Shown here: in pieces, positions 9,871 to 17,096 of the stretch
Layout: each line of letters begins with the position of its first letter
Position numbering within the stretch: position 1 is the first letter of the stretch
DNA from: Sphingomonas sp.
GTDB lineage: Bacteria; Pseudomonadota; Alphaproteobacteria; Sphingomonadales; Sphingomonadaceae
DNA: 40,889 nt
NCBI RefSeq assembly: GCF_023266535.1
Contig: NZ_JAHFPY010000012.1
Coordinates: forward strand, 1-40,889
Reading direction: 5' to 3'
Translations under genes and position numbers: made by a program
Notes under the pieces: generated by a model
The model's database searches: none
Seen by the model: the letters and a program-made list of their open reading frames with translations, nothing else
Told to the model about the DNA's origin: nothing

Positions 9871-10620
9871 ATGATTCGAGCGATAGGAGCAGCCGTCATC
9901 GGCGCCAGTTTGGCGGCCGCGACGCCCGCGTTCGCGACGAGCGCGGAAGCCGCGGCCAACCCGTCCCGGCCCGATCCGCTGCGCCCGCTGATCCTCGATC
10001 GCTCGGCTCAGCCCGTTCGCCAGAACACCGCACTTATCCTGGCTCGTCCCGCCAGCCCTGACGCGTTCGGTACGGTCGCGCTCAATGCCGGCGTGACGAT
10101 GTATGACGCGCGTTTCCGGCGGGTGGCATCGACCGATGCGAGGGACCCGCTGGTAATGAGGCTGGCGGCGGGGGCCGCCAACCTCGATCCCGTGGCCAAG
10201 CTCCGGCTGGTCCAGCAGGAAATCAGTGAAAGCGTCCACTGGAGCCACGATCTCGACAATATGGGCGTCGCCGATTTCTGGGCCAACGCCGGCGAAACGC
10301 TGCGCCGCGGCACCGGCGATGCCGAGGATATCGCCATCGCCAAGATGCAGGTGCTGAAGGCCGCCGGCTTCGATCCCAAGGATCTCTATATCAGCATCGG
10401 CCGCCATTCCTCGCGCGGCGCGCACATCTTGCTGCTGGCCCGCACTGCCAGCGGCTTCTTCGCGCTCGACGACAAGGACGGCATGATCCCGGCCGCGCAA
10501 GACACCAAATTCACCCCGATCATGACCATCGGTCAGGGGATGAGCTGGGTCCATGGCCGCCGCATCAGCGGCAACCCCCGTCTCGCCAGCGCCGCAGCCC
10601 GGACTACACGGGCGAAGTAG
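9871..10620 (+). CDS. Transglutaminase-like (BTLCP/DUF920) periplasmic protein lacking the catalytic Cys
   Basis: 249 residues with a signal peptide (cleavage likely after AFA, residue 22). The core matches bacterial transglutaminase-like cysteine proteinases of the LapG type: ISESVHWSHDLDNMGVADFWANAGETLRRGTGDAEDIAIAK, then GAHILLLAR and FALDD. Active members have GDCEDYA; here the residue in the Cys position is Ala151 (codon GCC at 10321-10323), while His185 and Asp200 are kept. The protein is therefore predicted to have the fold but not the protease chemistry, and may bind a LapG-type substrate or serve as scaffold. The frame is intact around the site, so this is not a frameshift effect. 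Confidence 0.85.
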   Translation: MIRAIGAAVIGASLAAATPAFATSAEAAANPSRPDPLRPLILDRSAQPVRQNTALILARPASPDAFGTVALNAGVTMYDARFRRVASTDARDPLVMRLAAGAANLDPVAKLRLVQQEISESVHWSHDLDNMGVADFWANAGETLRRGTGDAEDIAIAKMQVLKAAGFDPKDLYISIGRHSSRGAHILLLARTASGFFALDDKDGMIPAAQDTKFTPIMTIGQGMSWVHGRRISGNPRLASAAARTTRAK

Positions 10621-10644
10621 TCCGTATCGCGCTATAAGCGCGGC

Positions 10645-11043
10645 ATGGCGGACGATACTGATGATCTGGAGCGGTTCGTCACAGCTCAGGCTGGCGGCGT
10701 CTACGAACAGGCGCTGGCCGAGCTCGCAGCCGGCCGCAAGCACAGCCACTGGATGTGGTTCATCTTCCCCCAGCACCGCAACCTCGGCCACAGCCCGACG
10801 GCAAAATATTACGGGCTAAGCGGTATCGACGAAGCGCGCGCTTATGCCGCGCACCCGCTGCTAGGCGGGCGGCTGAGAGCCTGCTGCCGGGCGATCCTGC
10901 CCCACCTGGCAATTGACAAGCCGGAAGATATTCTCGGCCCGATCGACGCGCTCAAATTGCGCTCGTCGATGCAGATCTTCGCCGCGGCGGCCCCGGACGA
11001 ACCCTTGTTCGGCCAGGTCCTGGCTAGCGCATCGGCACCCTGA
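10645..11043 (+). CDS. DUF1810 family protein, shortened C-terminus
   Basis: 132 residues. Family blocks are clear: LERFVTAQAGGVYEQALAEL, the HSHWMWFIFPQ motif, GHSPTAKYYGLSGIDEARAYAAHPLLGGRL, and LKLRSSMQIFAAAAPDEPLF. DUF1810 proteins usually end with a further G-x-P-D-x-x-T-L-x-x-L segment. Here translation stops shortly after LFGQVL, while the +1 frame reads HPDQQPAQVPG just beyond, so the end may have been frameshifted. The function is unknown. It lies 24 bases after the transglutaminase-like gene. Confidence 0.75.
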   Translation: MADDTDDLERFVTAQAGGVYEQALAELAAGRKHSHWMWFIFPQHRNLGHSPTAKYYGLSGIDEARAYAAHPLLGGRLRACCRAILPHLAIDKPEDILGPIDALKLRSSMQIFAAAAPDEPLFGQVLASASAP

Positions 11044-11086
11044 TCAGCAGCCGGCGCAGGTGCCGGGCCACTGGCTCAGCATCAGT

Positions 11087-11200
11087 TCAGGCGCGCTTGC
11101 GGTCCGGCTGGACGTCGCGGTCCTTGTCATTGGCCGGCTGGGCGGGCCTGGCCGGCGAGGAAGCACTGCGCACGGCATTGAAGATGGTGAGGCTGATCAT
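11087..11200 (-). CDS. Possible 37-residue small protein
   Basis: A short frame on the minus strand starts MISLTIFNAVRSASSPARP and ends with a charged NDKDRDVQPDRKRA tail. A GGAG lies six bases before this ATG; alternative ATGs at 11203 and 11212 are in frame. The amphipathic N-terminus with a charged tail resembles small sphingomonad proteins, but I cannot name a family. It is the only convincing coding candidate between the DUF1810 gene and the gamma-glutamylcyclotransferase-like gene. The opposite-strand frame here looks like its shadow. Confidence 0.4.
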   Translation of the reverse strand: MISLTIFNAVRSASSPARPAQPANDKDRDVQPDRKRA

Positions 11201-11300
11201 CATAAGCTCCATTGGGGGGTGTGCCCGTGGCGCATGCGAGCCGCTTGCGCTCGCCCGGTTCGATCAACCTACTGCTTTATTCGACTAACACACGTGTTGG

Positions 11301-11657
11301 TCATCCACCTTCGTGGGGCTCGACATAGACCAGCGCCTGCCGGCCGGATTCCAGCACCAGCTCGGCCCGTCCATAGTCGCTGCCTTCGTAAGCGTCGGTT
11401 CGCGCCAGCTCTTCGGCGGTCAGCCAATAAACCATGCCCGGGACGCGGTCGGCGGGATCGCCGGTCGGCTGAACGATGAAATGGGTCTTGGCTCCGCTGA
11501 TCCGTACCGCATTGGGGTCGCGGTCGGGGACGACCGCCAGGCGATACCCGATCAGCGCATCGGGCGATCCTTCCAGTTCCCGGCCATAATTGGCCAGCTG
11601 GACCTCGCGCAGCTGCAGCGTGCCATAGGAGAAGAGGGCGATGTCAGCCTGGCTCAT
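11301..11657 (-). CDS. Gamma-glutamylcyclotransferase/AIG2-like protein
   Basis: 118 residues. It opens with LFSYGTLQLREVQ, the YGTL motif that forms the binding loop of the GGCT fold. The conserved acidic residue region VYWLTAEELARTDAYEGSDY follows, where family members place the catalytic Glu and the D-x-Y-E motif. It probably acts on gamma-glutamyl amine or small peptide substrates, but this is family inference. It overlaps the upstream GFA gene by 14 bases, so the two are translationally coupled. It is the last gene of a three-gene minus-strand operon. Confidence 0.82.
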   Translation of the reverse strand: MSQADIALFSYGTLQLREVQLANYGRELEGSPDALIGYRLAVVPDRDPNAVRISGAKTHFIVQPTGDPADRVPGMVYWLTAEELARTDAYEGSDYGRAELVLESGRQALVYVEPHEGG

Positions 11658-12057
11658 TGAGGCTGCTTTTCTCGCGCTTGGGAAGGTCGGGGTGAAGCGG
11701 CTCCCAGCCGATCTTGTCCTTGACCCAGATTTCGACGTCGGGCGGGTATCGGTCCGGCTCGTCGAGCGTGCCAGTGGTAATGTCCATGTGTTGCGGCCGC
11801 TCCGACCGCCGGTAGCCGACCGTGCTGCCACAGTCTTTGCAGAATAGCCAATGGATGCCGGGCGAGCTCGAATAATCTTCGGGCTCGTCGCCCAGCCACG
11901 CAAAGTCGCCACGGTCGAACACCGCCCAGGCGATGTTGGTGCCGCCGCTCGCCTTGCGGCAATCGCCGCAATGGCACAGCGTCGCAGCGACCGCTTCGCC
12001 CGTCACGCGATAGCGGATCCTGCCGCACAGGCAGCCACCCTCCGCAGCTTCGTTCAT
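11644..12057 (-). CDS. GFA-type zinc protein
   Basis: 137 residues. The zinc ligands of the glutathione-dependent formaldehyde-activating enzyme fold are visible: GGCLCGRIRY, then CHCGDCRKASGG, and FCKDCGSTVGYR. The C-terminal half carries TGTLDEPDRYPPDVEIWV, usual for this group. Most GFA-fold proteins of this size have no proven substrate and are often annotated as aldehyde-activating. The start codon overlaps the stop of the YCII gene (ATGA), and the end overlaps the next gene, which supports one operon. Confidence 0.88.
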   Translation of the reverse strand: MNEAAEGGCLCGRIRYRVTGEAVAATLCHCGDCRKASGGTNIAWAVFDRGDFAWLGDEPEDYSSSPGIHWLFCKDCGSTVGYRRSERPQHMDITTGTLDEPDRYPPDVEIWVKDKIGWEPLHPDLPKREKSSLNEPG

Positions 12058-12365
12058 ACGTTGGCCGGATAAACGGGATTGGCCGACAGCTCGCCAACCA
12101 CAGTAGTCCATTCACGGACATGCCAACGCGCAACGAGCCCATTCAACACATAGGGATCGGCGCGGGCGAATTCCTCGGCCACGCTCTTGTCGTCGCCGAC
12201 GAACGCCAGGACGGCGCCATCGACCGGGTCGGCCAGCGGGCCGGCGATCAGCAGGTCACCCCGATCGGCCGCCGCCCAGGCGTAGGTCAGATGCTCGGCC
12301 CGAAACTGCGGCCGGCGCTCGAGATAATCGGGCGCGCCTTCGTAAAAGAGTAGGAAGTGCTTCAT
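12054..12365 (-). CDS. YCII-related domain protein
   Basis: 103 residues beginning MKHFLLFYEGAPDYLERRPQFRAEHLTYAW. This is the ferredoxin-like YCII fold, with the conserved His in the first helix (AEHLTYA) and the DPYVLNGLVARWHVREW segment at the end. YCII proteins include dehalogenase-like and catabolic accessory enzymes, mostly of unknown substrate. It is the first gene of the YCII-GFA-GGCT operon and is coupled to the second by a four-base overlap. The 225 bases upstream, to 12590, hold its promoter; I see no other gene there. Confidence 0.85.
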   Translation of the reverse strand: MKHFLLFYEGAPDYLERRPQFRAEHLTYAWAAADRGDLLIAGPLADPVDGAVLAFVGDDKSVAEEFARADPYVLNGLVARWHVREWTTVVGELSANPVYPANV

Positions 12366-12590
12366 ATGCCATGCCTTTCGCTGGCCCGCTCTTAGCCTCT
12401 CCGCGCTGGCCGCGCGAACCATGGTTCGTCGGGCCAAGTCAAAAGCCACGCTTATTCCCGACTGATCTAGATTGATGCAGCGGCGCAACGGTTGCGGTCT
12501 TCGCAAGCCATTGCGGGGAATGTCGAATAGTGACAAATTGTTTGCAGGGCCTTCACCATAACGAGGGAGGCGACTGTTTGGGGGGACGCG

Positions 12591-12827
12591 TTGCTGCCCG
12601 TTCGGCTCGTGCTCTTGGTGCTTGAAGGTCCGCGCGAAGGCGAGAACGACTTTCTGGAGTTCCCGTCGATCGAGGATGCCGTGTCCTATGGCCGCGAGCT
12701 TTGCGGCGGCCGGCGCTTCCAGCTTGAAGCGATCGAGGACGGCCATGGTAGGTCCGTCATCTCCTACGATTATCTGAACGAGCTTTGCCGGACAGCCGAA
12801 GCTTTTCCCCAACGCCGCTACGCGTAA
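12591..12827 (+). CDS. Hypothetical 78-residue protein (TTG start)
   Basis: A small, balanced-composition protein: LPVRLVLLVLEGPREGENDFLEFPSIEDAVSYGRELCGGRRFQLEAI, then a YDYLNELCR end. The predicted strand/helix pattern and charge mix look like a real protein. The start codon is unclear: TTG at 12591 follows a G-rich stretch, and GAGGGAGG lies further up. A structured repeat copy begins six bases after the stop, just as at two other small genes in this window, which supports the frame being real. No family recognised. Confidence 0.55.
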   Translation: MLPVRLVLLVLEGPREGENDFLEFPSIEDAVSYGRELCGGRRFQLEAIEDGHGRSVISYDYLNELCRTAEAFPQRRYA

Positions 12828-12832
12828 GCAGA

Positions 12833-12953
12833 GTGCCGCCGAGCGCAGGTGAGAGATTGCAAAGCAATCGTGGCCAGCGCGTAGAGACGGTGCGACACGG
12901 ACGGCCTGCGCGCGTTAGCGCGGCAGGACCGACGGCGCAGATTCACTCCGCGC
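12833..12953 (+). repeat. Multi-hairpin repeat, copy A
   Basis: It begins six bases after the stop of the 78-residue gene. Structure: outer stem GCGCAGG/CCAGCGC with an A-A mismatch; inner hairpin GATTGC-AAA-GCAATC (12855-12869); a linker ending GAGACGGTG; a second hairpin of CTGC-GCGC-GTTA-GCGC-G-GCAG; then GACCGACGGCGC and a third inverted repeat closing at GCGCC. The third stem contains the stop codon of the convergent MFS gene. It matches copies at 16804, 17097 and 17505. Confidence 0.75.
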
Positions 12954-14175
12954 CGGCTGCATCCACCTCGGCTTGGCCCGCCGGGCGCCTGATTACGCCG
13001 AACACAATCACCGACAATCCCAGCGCCACCAGCGTCGCCGCGGCAAGGAAGGCGGCGCCGGCGAAGCCCTGCTCGGCGCCGGCGGCCAGCGTCTGGGTCA
13101 TCAGCAGCGGTCCAACGATCGCCCCGACGCTGGAGACCGAGGCCATCCCGCCCTGCAGCGCGCCCTGGTTGGAGGCGTCGGTCATCTGCGACAGCAAGGC
13201 GTTGGTCGACGGATAGACGAGGCCCTGCAACGCGCTGAAGAAGATGATCGGATAGACCATCCAGCCGATCGGCACGAAGGCGTAGAGGGCGAAGCTGGTG
13301 CCCCCGACCAGCATGCCGATGACGATTGCGCGCTCCTCGCCGAACCTGGCCACGGCGCGGCCGGTGATCAGCGCCTGGGCGATGGCCATCGACAGGCCTG
13401 CGGCGGCCAGCGACCAGCCGATCTGGGCCGGGGTCCAGTCGAACTTGAGCGAGGCCCAGAAGGCCCAGGTCGAGGGATAGACCTGGTGCGCGACCTGCCA
13501 CAGCAGCGAGGCGAGGATCAGCAGCACCGCCCGCGACTGGTGGAGCAGGGGCGCGAAGGTGCCGAACGCATTGGCCCGCCGCCAGTCGAACCTGCGCCGG
13601 TCTTCGGTCTTCAGCGTTTCCGGCAGGCTGGTGAGGATCCACAAAAAGTTGAGGCCGGTCAGCGCGGCGGCGGCGATGAACGGCGCACGCGTGCCAAACC
13701 CGGCCAGCAGCCCGCCCAGCGCCGGCCCGAGGATAAATCCGCCGCCGAACGCCGCGCCCATCAGCCCGAACACTTTCGCCCGCTCCTCCGGCTTGGTGAC
13801 GTCGGCCAGCACGGCATTGGCCGGGCCATAGGTCGCGCCGGCGATCCCCGCGACCAGCCGGCCGAGGAACAGCCAGCCGATGGTCGGTGCCGCCGCCATC
13901 AGCGCATAGTCGATGGTGAAGGCGAGGGCGCACAGCAGCAGCACCGGGCGCCGGCCGAAGCGGTCGCCGAGGTTGCCCATGATCGGCCCTGCCAAAAACT
14001 GCATCAGCGCATAGGCGACCAGCATATAGCCGGCGATGCGGGTCGCTTCGGCCATCGGCACATGCGCCAGATGGACCACCAGGCTGGGCAGGACCGGCAG
14101 GACGATGCCGAAGCCGATCGCGTCGAGCAGCAGTACGGTGAGGACGATCGGCACGGCGCGATGGCGGCGGGTCAT
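12943..14175 (-). CDS. MFS transporter, TetA-like drug:H+ antiporter family
   Basis: 410 residues with twelve predicted TM helices. Helix 1 has LDAIGFGIVLPVLPSL, the DxxGxGxxxPVLP motif of TCR/Tet antiporters; the loop 2-3 motif A is GDRFGRRPVLL; motif C is likely in GFILGPALGG. The closest assignment is the TetA/bicyclomycin-like group exporting tetracycline or other drugs by proton exchange, but the substrate is unproven. The gene faces the 78-residue gene, and its stop codon lies inside repeat copy A. No TetR-type regulator is adjacent. Confidence 0.88.
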   Translation of the reverse strand: MTRRHRAVPIVLTVLLLDAIGFGIVLPVLPSLVVHLAHVPMAEATRIAGYMLVAYALMQFLAGPIMGNLGDRFGRRPVLLLCALAFTIDYALMAAAPTIGWLFLGRLVAGIAGATYGPANAVLADVTKPEERAKVFGLMGAAFGGGFILGPALGGLLAGFGTRAPFIAAAALTGLNFLWILTSLPETLKTEDRRRFDWRRANAFGTFAPLLHQSRAVLLILASLLWQVAHQVYPSTWAFWASLKFDWTPAQIGWSLAAAGLSMAIAQALITGRAVARFGEERAIVIGMLVGGTSFALYAFVPIGWMVYPIIFFSALQGLVYPSTNALLSQMTDASNQGALQGGMASVSSVGAIVGPLLMTQTLAAGAEQGFAGAAFLAAATLVALGLSVIVFGVIRRPAGQAEVDAAGAE

Positions 14176-14292
14176 GACGTCGAGGCTTCACCAAATCGTG
14201 CCGCCAATCAAGGCGAGCAAAGTTAGTCGGAAATTAGCCTTGTATTAAGGAGAGCGGCGCAGACTTCCCCGCGCACAAAAGCGGAGGAAGTT

Positions 14293-15864
14293 ATGGGAGC
14301 GCCCGAGTCGGGCATGAAGGCGGGCGACCAGCCTACCGCGGAAACGCTGCTGACGGCGTTCCGGACCATCAAGGACGACGATCGCGCGCGGCACGCTGCC
14401 GTGCTTGACTATTGGCTGTCGATCCGCGCCGACAAGGAATTCCCGCCGCTGCACGACCTCGATCCGCTCGAAATCTCCGACGCGGCATCGCATTCGATCC
14501 TGTTCGAGCTATTGAGCGGCGGCCAGGACGCGGAAATCCGCCATCTCGGCGACGGCCTGGAAAAGGAGATCACGGTCAAGCGGCTGATCGACGCGCCGAG
14601 CCCGTCGCTGGCGTCGAGCATCGCCCGCAAGCTGCCGATCGTCGGCATTTCGCGCGATTTCCTGTCGTTCGAGGACAATTTCACCAACGCCGACGGGCTG
14701 ACCCGCTGCTGGATCACGCTGCTGCCGCTGTCGAGCTGCGGCTCGTGGGTCGATTATGTCTATGCCTTCGTCAGCCTCGACAAGGGATCGGTCAAGGCGG
14801 CCAAGCCGGTCGCCGAACCGGAACCGGAGGTAGTGGAAGAAACCGCGGTCGAGGAACCAGTGACCGAGGAAGCGGTCGTGGTCGAGGAATCCGTCGCTGT
14901 CGAAGAGCCTGAAACCGAGACTGAAGCGGTCAAGGAAGAAGCTCCAGAAGCAGTCGAAGAAGCAACTGTCGAGGCCGAACCCGAACCCGAACCGGTCGCG
15001 GAGATCGAACCCGAACCGGAACCCGAACCCGATCCGGTCGCCGAGGTTGAGCCTGAGCCGGTCGCCGAGGTTGAGCCCGAACCGGTCGCCATCGTCGATC
15101 CTGAGCCGGTCGCCGAGGTTGAGCCCGAGCCCGAGCCCGAACCGCTGCCCGAACCGGAAGCGGTCGAGGAAACGCCGCCCGCCAAGAGCGCGGGCTTCTC
15201 CAAGATCCTCGACGGCCTGTCGCAGCTGACCGGCTTCTATGGCCAGGGCGTCAAGGTCGACGAGCCGGTGGTCGAGGTCGATCTGCCGGAGGCCGAACCG
15301 CTCGCGGCCGTCGAACCGGTCGAACCCGTCGCTATGGAGCCAGCGGAAGAACCGCTCGAGCTTGAGGAAGTCGCCGCCGCGCCCGAACCCGAGCCCGCGC
15401 CCGCGCCCGCGCCCGCGCCGGTCGCCGAAGCCGCGCCCGAACCCGAACCGCTTGAACTCGAAGAAGCAGCCGTCGCCCCAGCGTTGGAGGGAACATTGCA
15501 AAGCAAACTCGCCGAAGTGCAGGCCAAGGCCGACGAGGCCCGCGAAGCCCAGGTCCGCGCCACCGCGGCGCTCCATGAAGGGCTCAGCGCCGCCTATGAT
15601 TTCGCGCTCGATGCCGAAACCGCGCCGGAGGAATATCTCCGCCTGGTCGAGGCGCAGGGCCTCAAGATCCAGCTGCGCGCGCCGATGGCGCCGGTCGCCA
15701 AGCTGGCGTTCGACGGCATTTGCGATGCCGCCACCATCCGTCAGTTCGAGGCGGTGCTGGCCTGGGCGCTGAAGGTGGAGCTGCCGCGCGGCACGCTCCT
15801 CGAGCGGATCCAGGGCGCGGGCGGGATCCCGCAGCTGCTCGACGAATTCGCGAAAGCGGCCTGA
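14293..15864 (+). CDS. PAS_5-like domain protein with long acidic Pro/Glu/Val region
   Basis: 523 residues in three parts. Residues 1-160 resemble PAS_5: [39 protein letters not shown], then [14 protein letters not shown]. Residues about 170-405 are low complexity, made of VxEPEPE, VEEx and PAPAPAP runs, with a conserved island ([21 protein letters not shown]) in the middle. Residues 405-523 form a helical C-terminal domain starting at [19 protein letters not shown]. The ATG follows GGAGG with five bases between. The acidic linker may keep two folded ends apart. Its function is unknown; a role in signalling is only suggested by the PAS domain and the neighbouring PilZ gene. Confidence 0.85.
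   Translation: MGAPESGMKAGDQPTAETLLTAFRTIKDDDRARHAAVLDYWLSIRADKEFPPLHDLDPLEISDAASHSILFELLSGGQDAEIRHLGDGLEKEITVKRLIDAPSPSLASSIARKLPIVGISRDFLSFEDNFTNADGLTRCWITLLPLSSCGSWVDYVYAFVSLDKGSVKAAKPVAEPEPEVVEETAVEEPVTEEAVVVEESVAVEEPETETEAVKEEAPEAVEEATVEAEPEPEPVAEIEPEPEPEPDPVAEVEPEPVAEVEPEPVAIVDPEPVAEVEPEPEPEPLPEPEAVEETPPAKSAGFSKILDGLSQLTGFYGQGVKVDEPVVEVDLPEAEPLAAVEPVEPVAMEPAEEPLELEEVAAAPEPEPAPAPAPAPVAEAAPEPEPLELEEAAVAPALEGTLQSKLAEVQAKADEAREAQVRATAALHEGLSAAYDFALDAETAPEEYLRLVEAQGLKIQLRAPMAPVAKLAFDGICDAATIRQFEAVLAWALKVELPRGTLLERIQGAGGIPQLLDEFAKAA
15037..15132 (+). repeat. Four 24-base tandem repeats encoding VAEVEPEP
   Basis: Units start at 15037, 15061, 15085 and 15109, each beginning GTCGCC. Units 1, 2 and 4 read VAEVEPEP; unit 3 is diverged to VAIVDPEP. 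The repeats stay in frame within the acidic linker of the PAS_5-like protein, so unit number may vary between strains without breaking the gene. Confidence 0.9.
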
Positions 15865-15886
15865 ACCGCCTGATCGATCTGGCCGC

Positions 15887-16360
15887 CTAGCCCTTCTTGG
15901 GCTTGCTCAGCCTCATTCCCTCGACCACCGCATTTTCGGCGCATTGGCGCGAAATGTCGGCGAGAATGGCGATATCGTCATCGGCCGCCTGCCGCGCCAG
16001 CCAGTGGGTCCGGCTGGCGATGCTGCGCAGCTCCTTGATTTCCTTTTCGGGAAGCTGGCGCTGCTGCGCCACCAGCCGCTCGAACACCGCCTCGTTGAGC
16101 GGCGTCTCGAACTCCAGGCCGATGAATTCCTCGCAATGCCAGGCGACGCGGGCGCGCTGGCTCTCCAGCCCCTCGAACACCAGCCACACCATATGATCGT
16201 CGGCGACCACGGTCGAACAGGCGATGCGGCAACCATGCGTCGACATGTCGATCACCCGCGCCGGCGCCTTGCGGTTGCCGTCGCGAAAAGTCGCGTTGAG
16301 GTGCAGCGCGGTGCGATCCGCACGCCGCCGCTCCGGCTGGAAAGGAACGGTTACGGTCAT
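15887..16360 (-). CDS. PilZ-domain c-di-GMP receptor protein
   Basis: 157 residues. The c-di-GMP-binding motifs are both present: RRADR (R12 to R16, an RxxxR) and DMSTHG (residues 38-43, D/NxSxxG). The remaining beta-barrel is followed by an alpha-helical C-terminal extension (EAVFERLVAQQRQLPEKEIKELRSIAS). Such proteins bind c-di-GMP and pass the signal to a partner. The ATG at 16360 is preferred because the motif lies at the usual distance from the N-terminus; the frame is open upstream. It is convergent with the PAS_5-like gene. Confidence 0.88.
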   Translation of the reverse strand: MTVTVPFQPERRRADRTALHLNATFRDGNRKAPARVIDMSTHGCRIACSTVVADDHMVWLVFEGLESQRARVAWHCEEFIGLEFETPLNEAVFERLVAQQRQLPEKEIKELRSIASRTHWLARQAADDDIAILADISRQCAENAVVEGMRLSKPKKG

Positions 16361-16412
16361 GTCCGAGTCTCCAGCCAAGGATTGTGAGCCCGAAATCATG
16401 AAGATTTGGTCA

Positions 16413-16802
16413 CTATTTCGGATCGAAAGCCCTGAGGATCGGGCAGGGGCCTTTCTTCTTCGACGCGCAATCGCTCGCCAGCCCGGCCAGCGCATCCCGC
16501 GCTTCCCTAAGCTCGGCGATCTTGCCGTCGATCGCCGCCACCCGGCTCTGCGCCAGCTCGCGCGCCCGCGCCCGGTCGTCGGAGGCGTCGAGCGCGATCA
16601 GCTCGCCGATCTCGCTCAAGGTAAATCCCGCCGCCTGGGCCGAGCGGATGAACTTCAGCCGCTTGACGTCCGTCTCGCCATAGCGGCGGACCTCGCCCGG
16701 CGGCCGCGCCGGTTTGGGCAGCAGCCCGCGCCGCTGGTAATAGCGGACCGTTTCGACCCCCACCCCCGCGGCCTGAGCCAACCCGGAAATAGTATCCCTC
16801 AT
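16413..16802 (-). CDS. MerR-family metal-responsive regulator (CueR-like)
   Basis: 129 residues. The winged-helix N-terminus is typical: ISGLAQAAGVGVETVRYYQRRGLLPKPARPPGEVRRYGETDV, then RLKFIRSAQAAGFTLSEIGELI. A long dimerisation helix follows. The metal loop has Cys112 and Cys120 (CASKKKGPC), the CX7C spacing and numbering of CueR. The position equivalent to CueR Ser77 or ZntR Cys79 aligns to a non-Cys residue, arguing against the divalent-metal class; a Cu(I)/Ag(I)-type thiol-coordinated ligand is the likeliest. It is divergent from a seven-cysteine peptide gene behind a MerR-type promoter. The ATG at 16802 has only a weak upstream GGCGG, and its leader contains repeat copy B. Confidence 0.88.
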   Translation of the reverse strand: MRDTISGLAQAAGVGVETVRYYQRRGLLPKPARPPGEVRRYGETDVKRLKFIRSAQAAGFTLSEIGELIALDASDDRARARELAQSRVAAIDGKIAELREARDALAGLASDCASKKKGPCPILRAFDPK

Positions 16803-16803
16803 C

Positions 16804-16931
16804 GTGCACCGCCGAGCACAAGGGAGGCTTTGCGAAGCAAAGGGGAGCTTGTGTCGAAGAGACGGTGCCGAGCGGACGGCGGGTGGCCGCAGGCCAGCCC
16901 GACCGACGGCGCGAATTTACTTCGCGCTCCG
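16804..16931 (+). repeat. Multi-hairpin repeat, copy B
   Basis: Same plan as copy A with different stem bases: outer stem CACAAG (16817-16822) with CTTGTG (16848-16853); inner hairpin CTTTGC-GAA-GCAAAG (16828-16842); linker GAGACGGTGCCGAGCGGACGG; second hairpin of GGGTGGCC-GCA-GGCCAGCCC; then GACCGACGGCGCGAATTTACTTCGCGC. Unlike the other copies it does not follow a plus-strand gene. It lies between the MerR start codon and the MerR-type operator, so it would be in the regulator's 5' leader in reverse orientation. Confidence 0.75.
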
Positions 16932-16948
16932 CCTTCAAAAATAATCGC

Positions 16949-16980
16949 TTGATTCCGTACCATGGTACGGACCGTATAAG
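16949..16980 (+). promoter_or_regulatory. MerR-type promoter/operator of the Cys-rich peptide gene
   Basis: A -35 like TTGATT (16949-16954) and a -10 like TATAAG (16975-16980) are separated by 20 bases, the over-long spacing that MerR-family activators correct by DNA distortion. The spacer holds a perfect 16-base palindrome, CCGTACCATGGTACGG (16955-16970), the expected operator. A GTATAA reading of the -10 would give 19 bases. Confidence 0.8.
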
Positions 16981-17015
16981 CCCTTTGTCCGCTCTTGGAC
17001 AGAAGGAGAATCACC

Positions 17016-17093
17016 ATGGTTTCGGTTACCCCGCTCGCGCCGCAGCGCGCCTGCACCTGCAAGCCGTGCACCTGCAAGTGCTGCAGCTGCTAG
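17016..17093 (+). CDS. 25-residue Cys-rich, metallothionein-like peptide
   Basis: A short gene with seven cysteines in its last 13 residues: CTCKPCTCKCCSC (residues 13-25), pattern CxCxxCxCxCCxC, after a neutral N-terminus (VSVTPLAPQRA). An AAGGAG at 17003-17008 lies seven bases before the ATG, and the MerR-type promoter is directly upstream. The Cys density and spacing fit a thiolate metal cluster, so a metal-binding or buffering role under control of the divergent CueR-like regulator is likely. It is far shorter than known bacterial metallothioneins (SmtA/BmtA, MymT) and matches none that I recognise. Repeat copy C begins four bases after the stop. Confidence 0.8.
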   Translation: MVSVTPLAPQRACTCKPCTCKCCSC

Positions 17094-17096
17094 GCT

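Noticed and set aside
15037..15132. Short repeated units, considered as a CRISPR array
   Set aside because: The units are tandem with no spacers, all in frame, and encode a protein linker.
14509..15576. Gly/Phe/Arg-rich minus-strand frame opposite the PAS_5-like gene
   Set aside because: Its repeats are the reverse reading of the VAEVEPEP units; the plus strand has a good ribosome-binding site and conserved ends.
16799..17077. Minus-strand frame across repeat B and the Cys-rich peptide
   Set aside because: Its sequence is a translation of the repeat, the operator and the reverse of the peptide gene, and it has no domain or ribosome-binding site.
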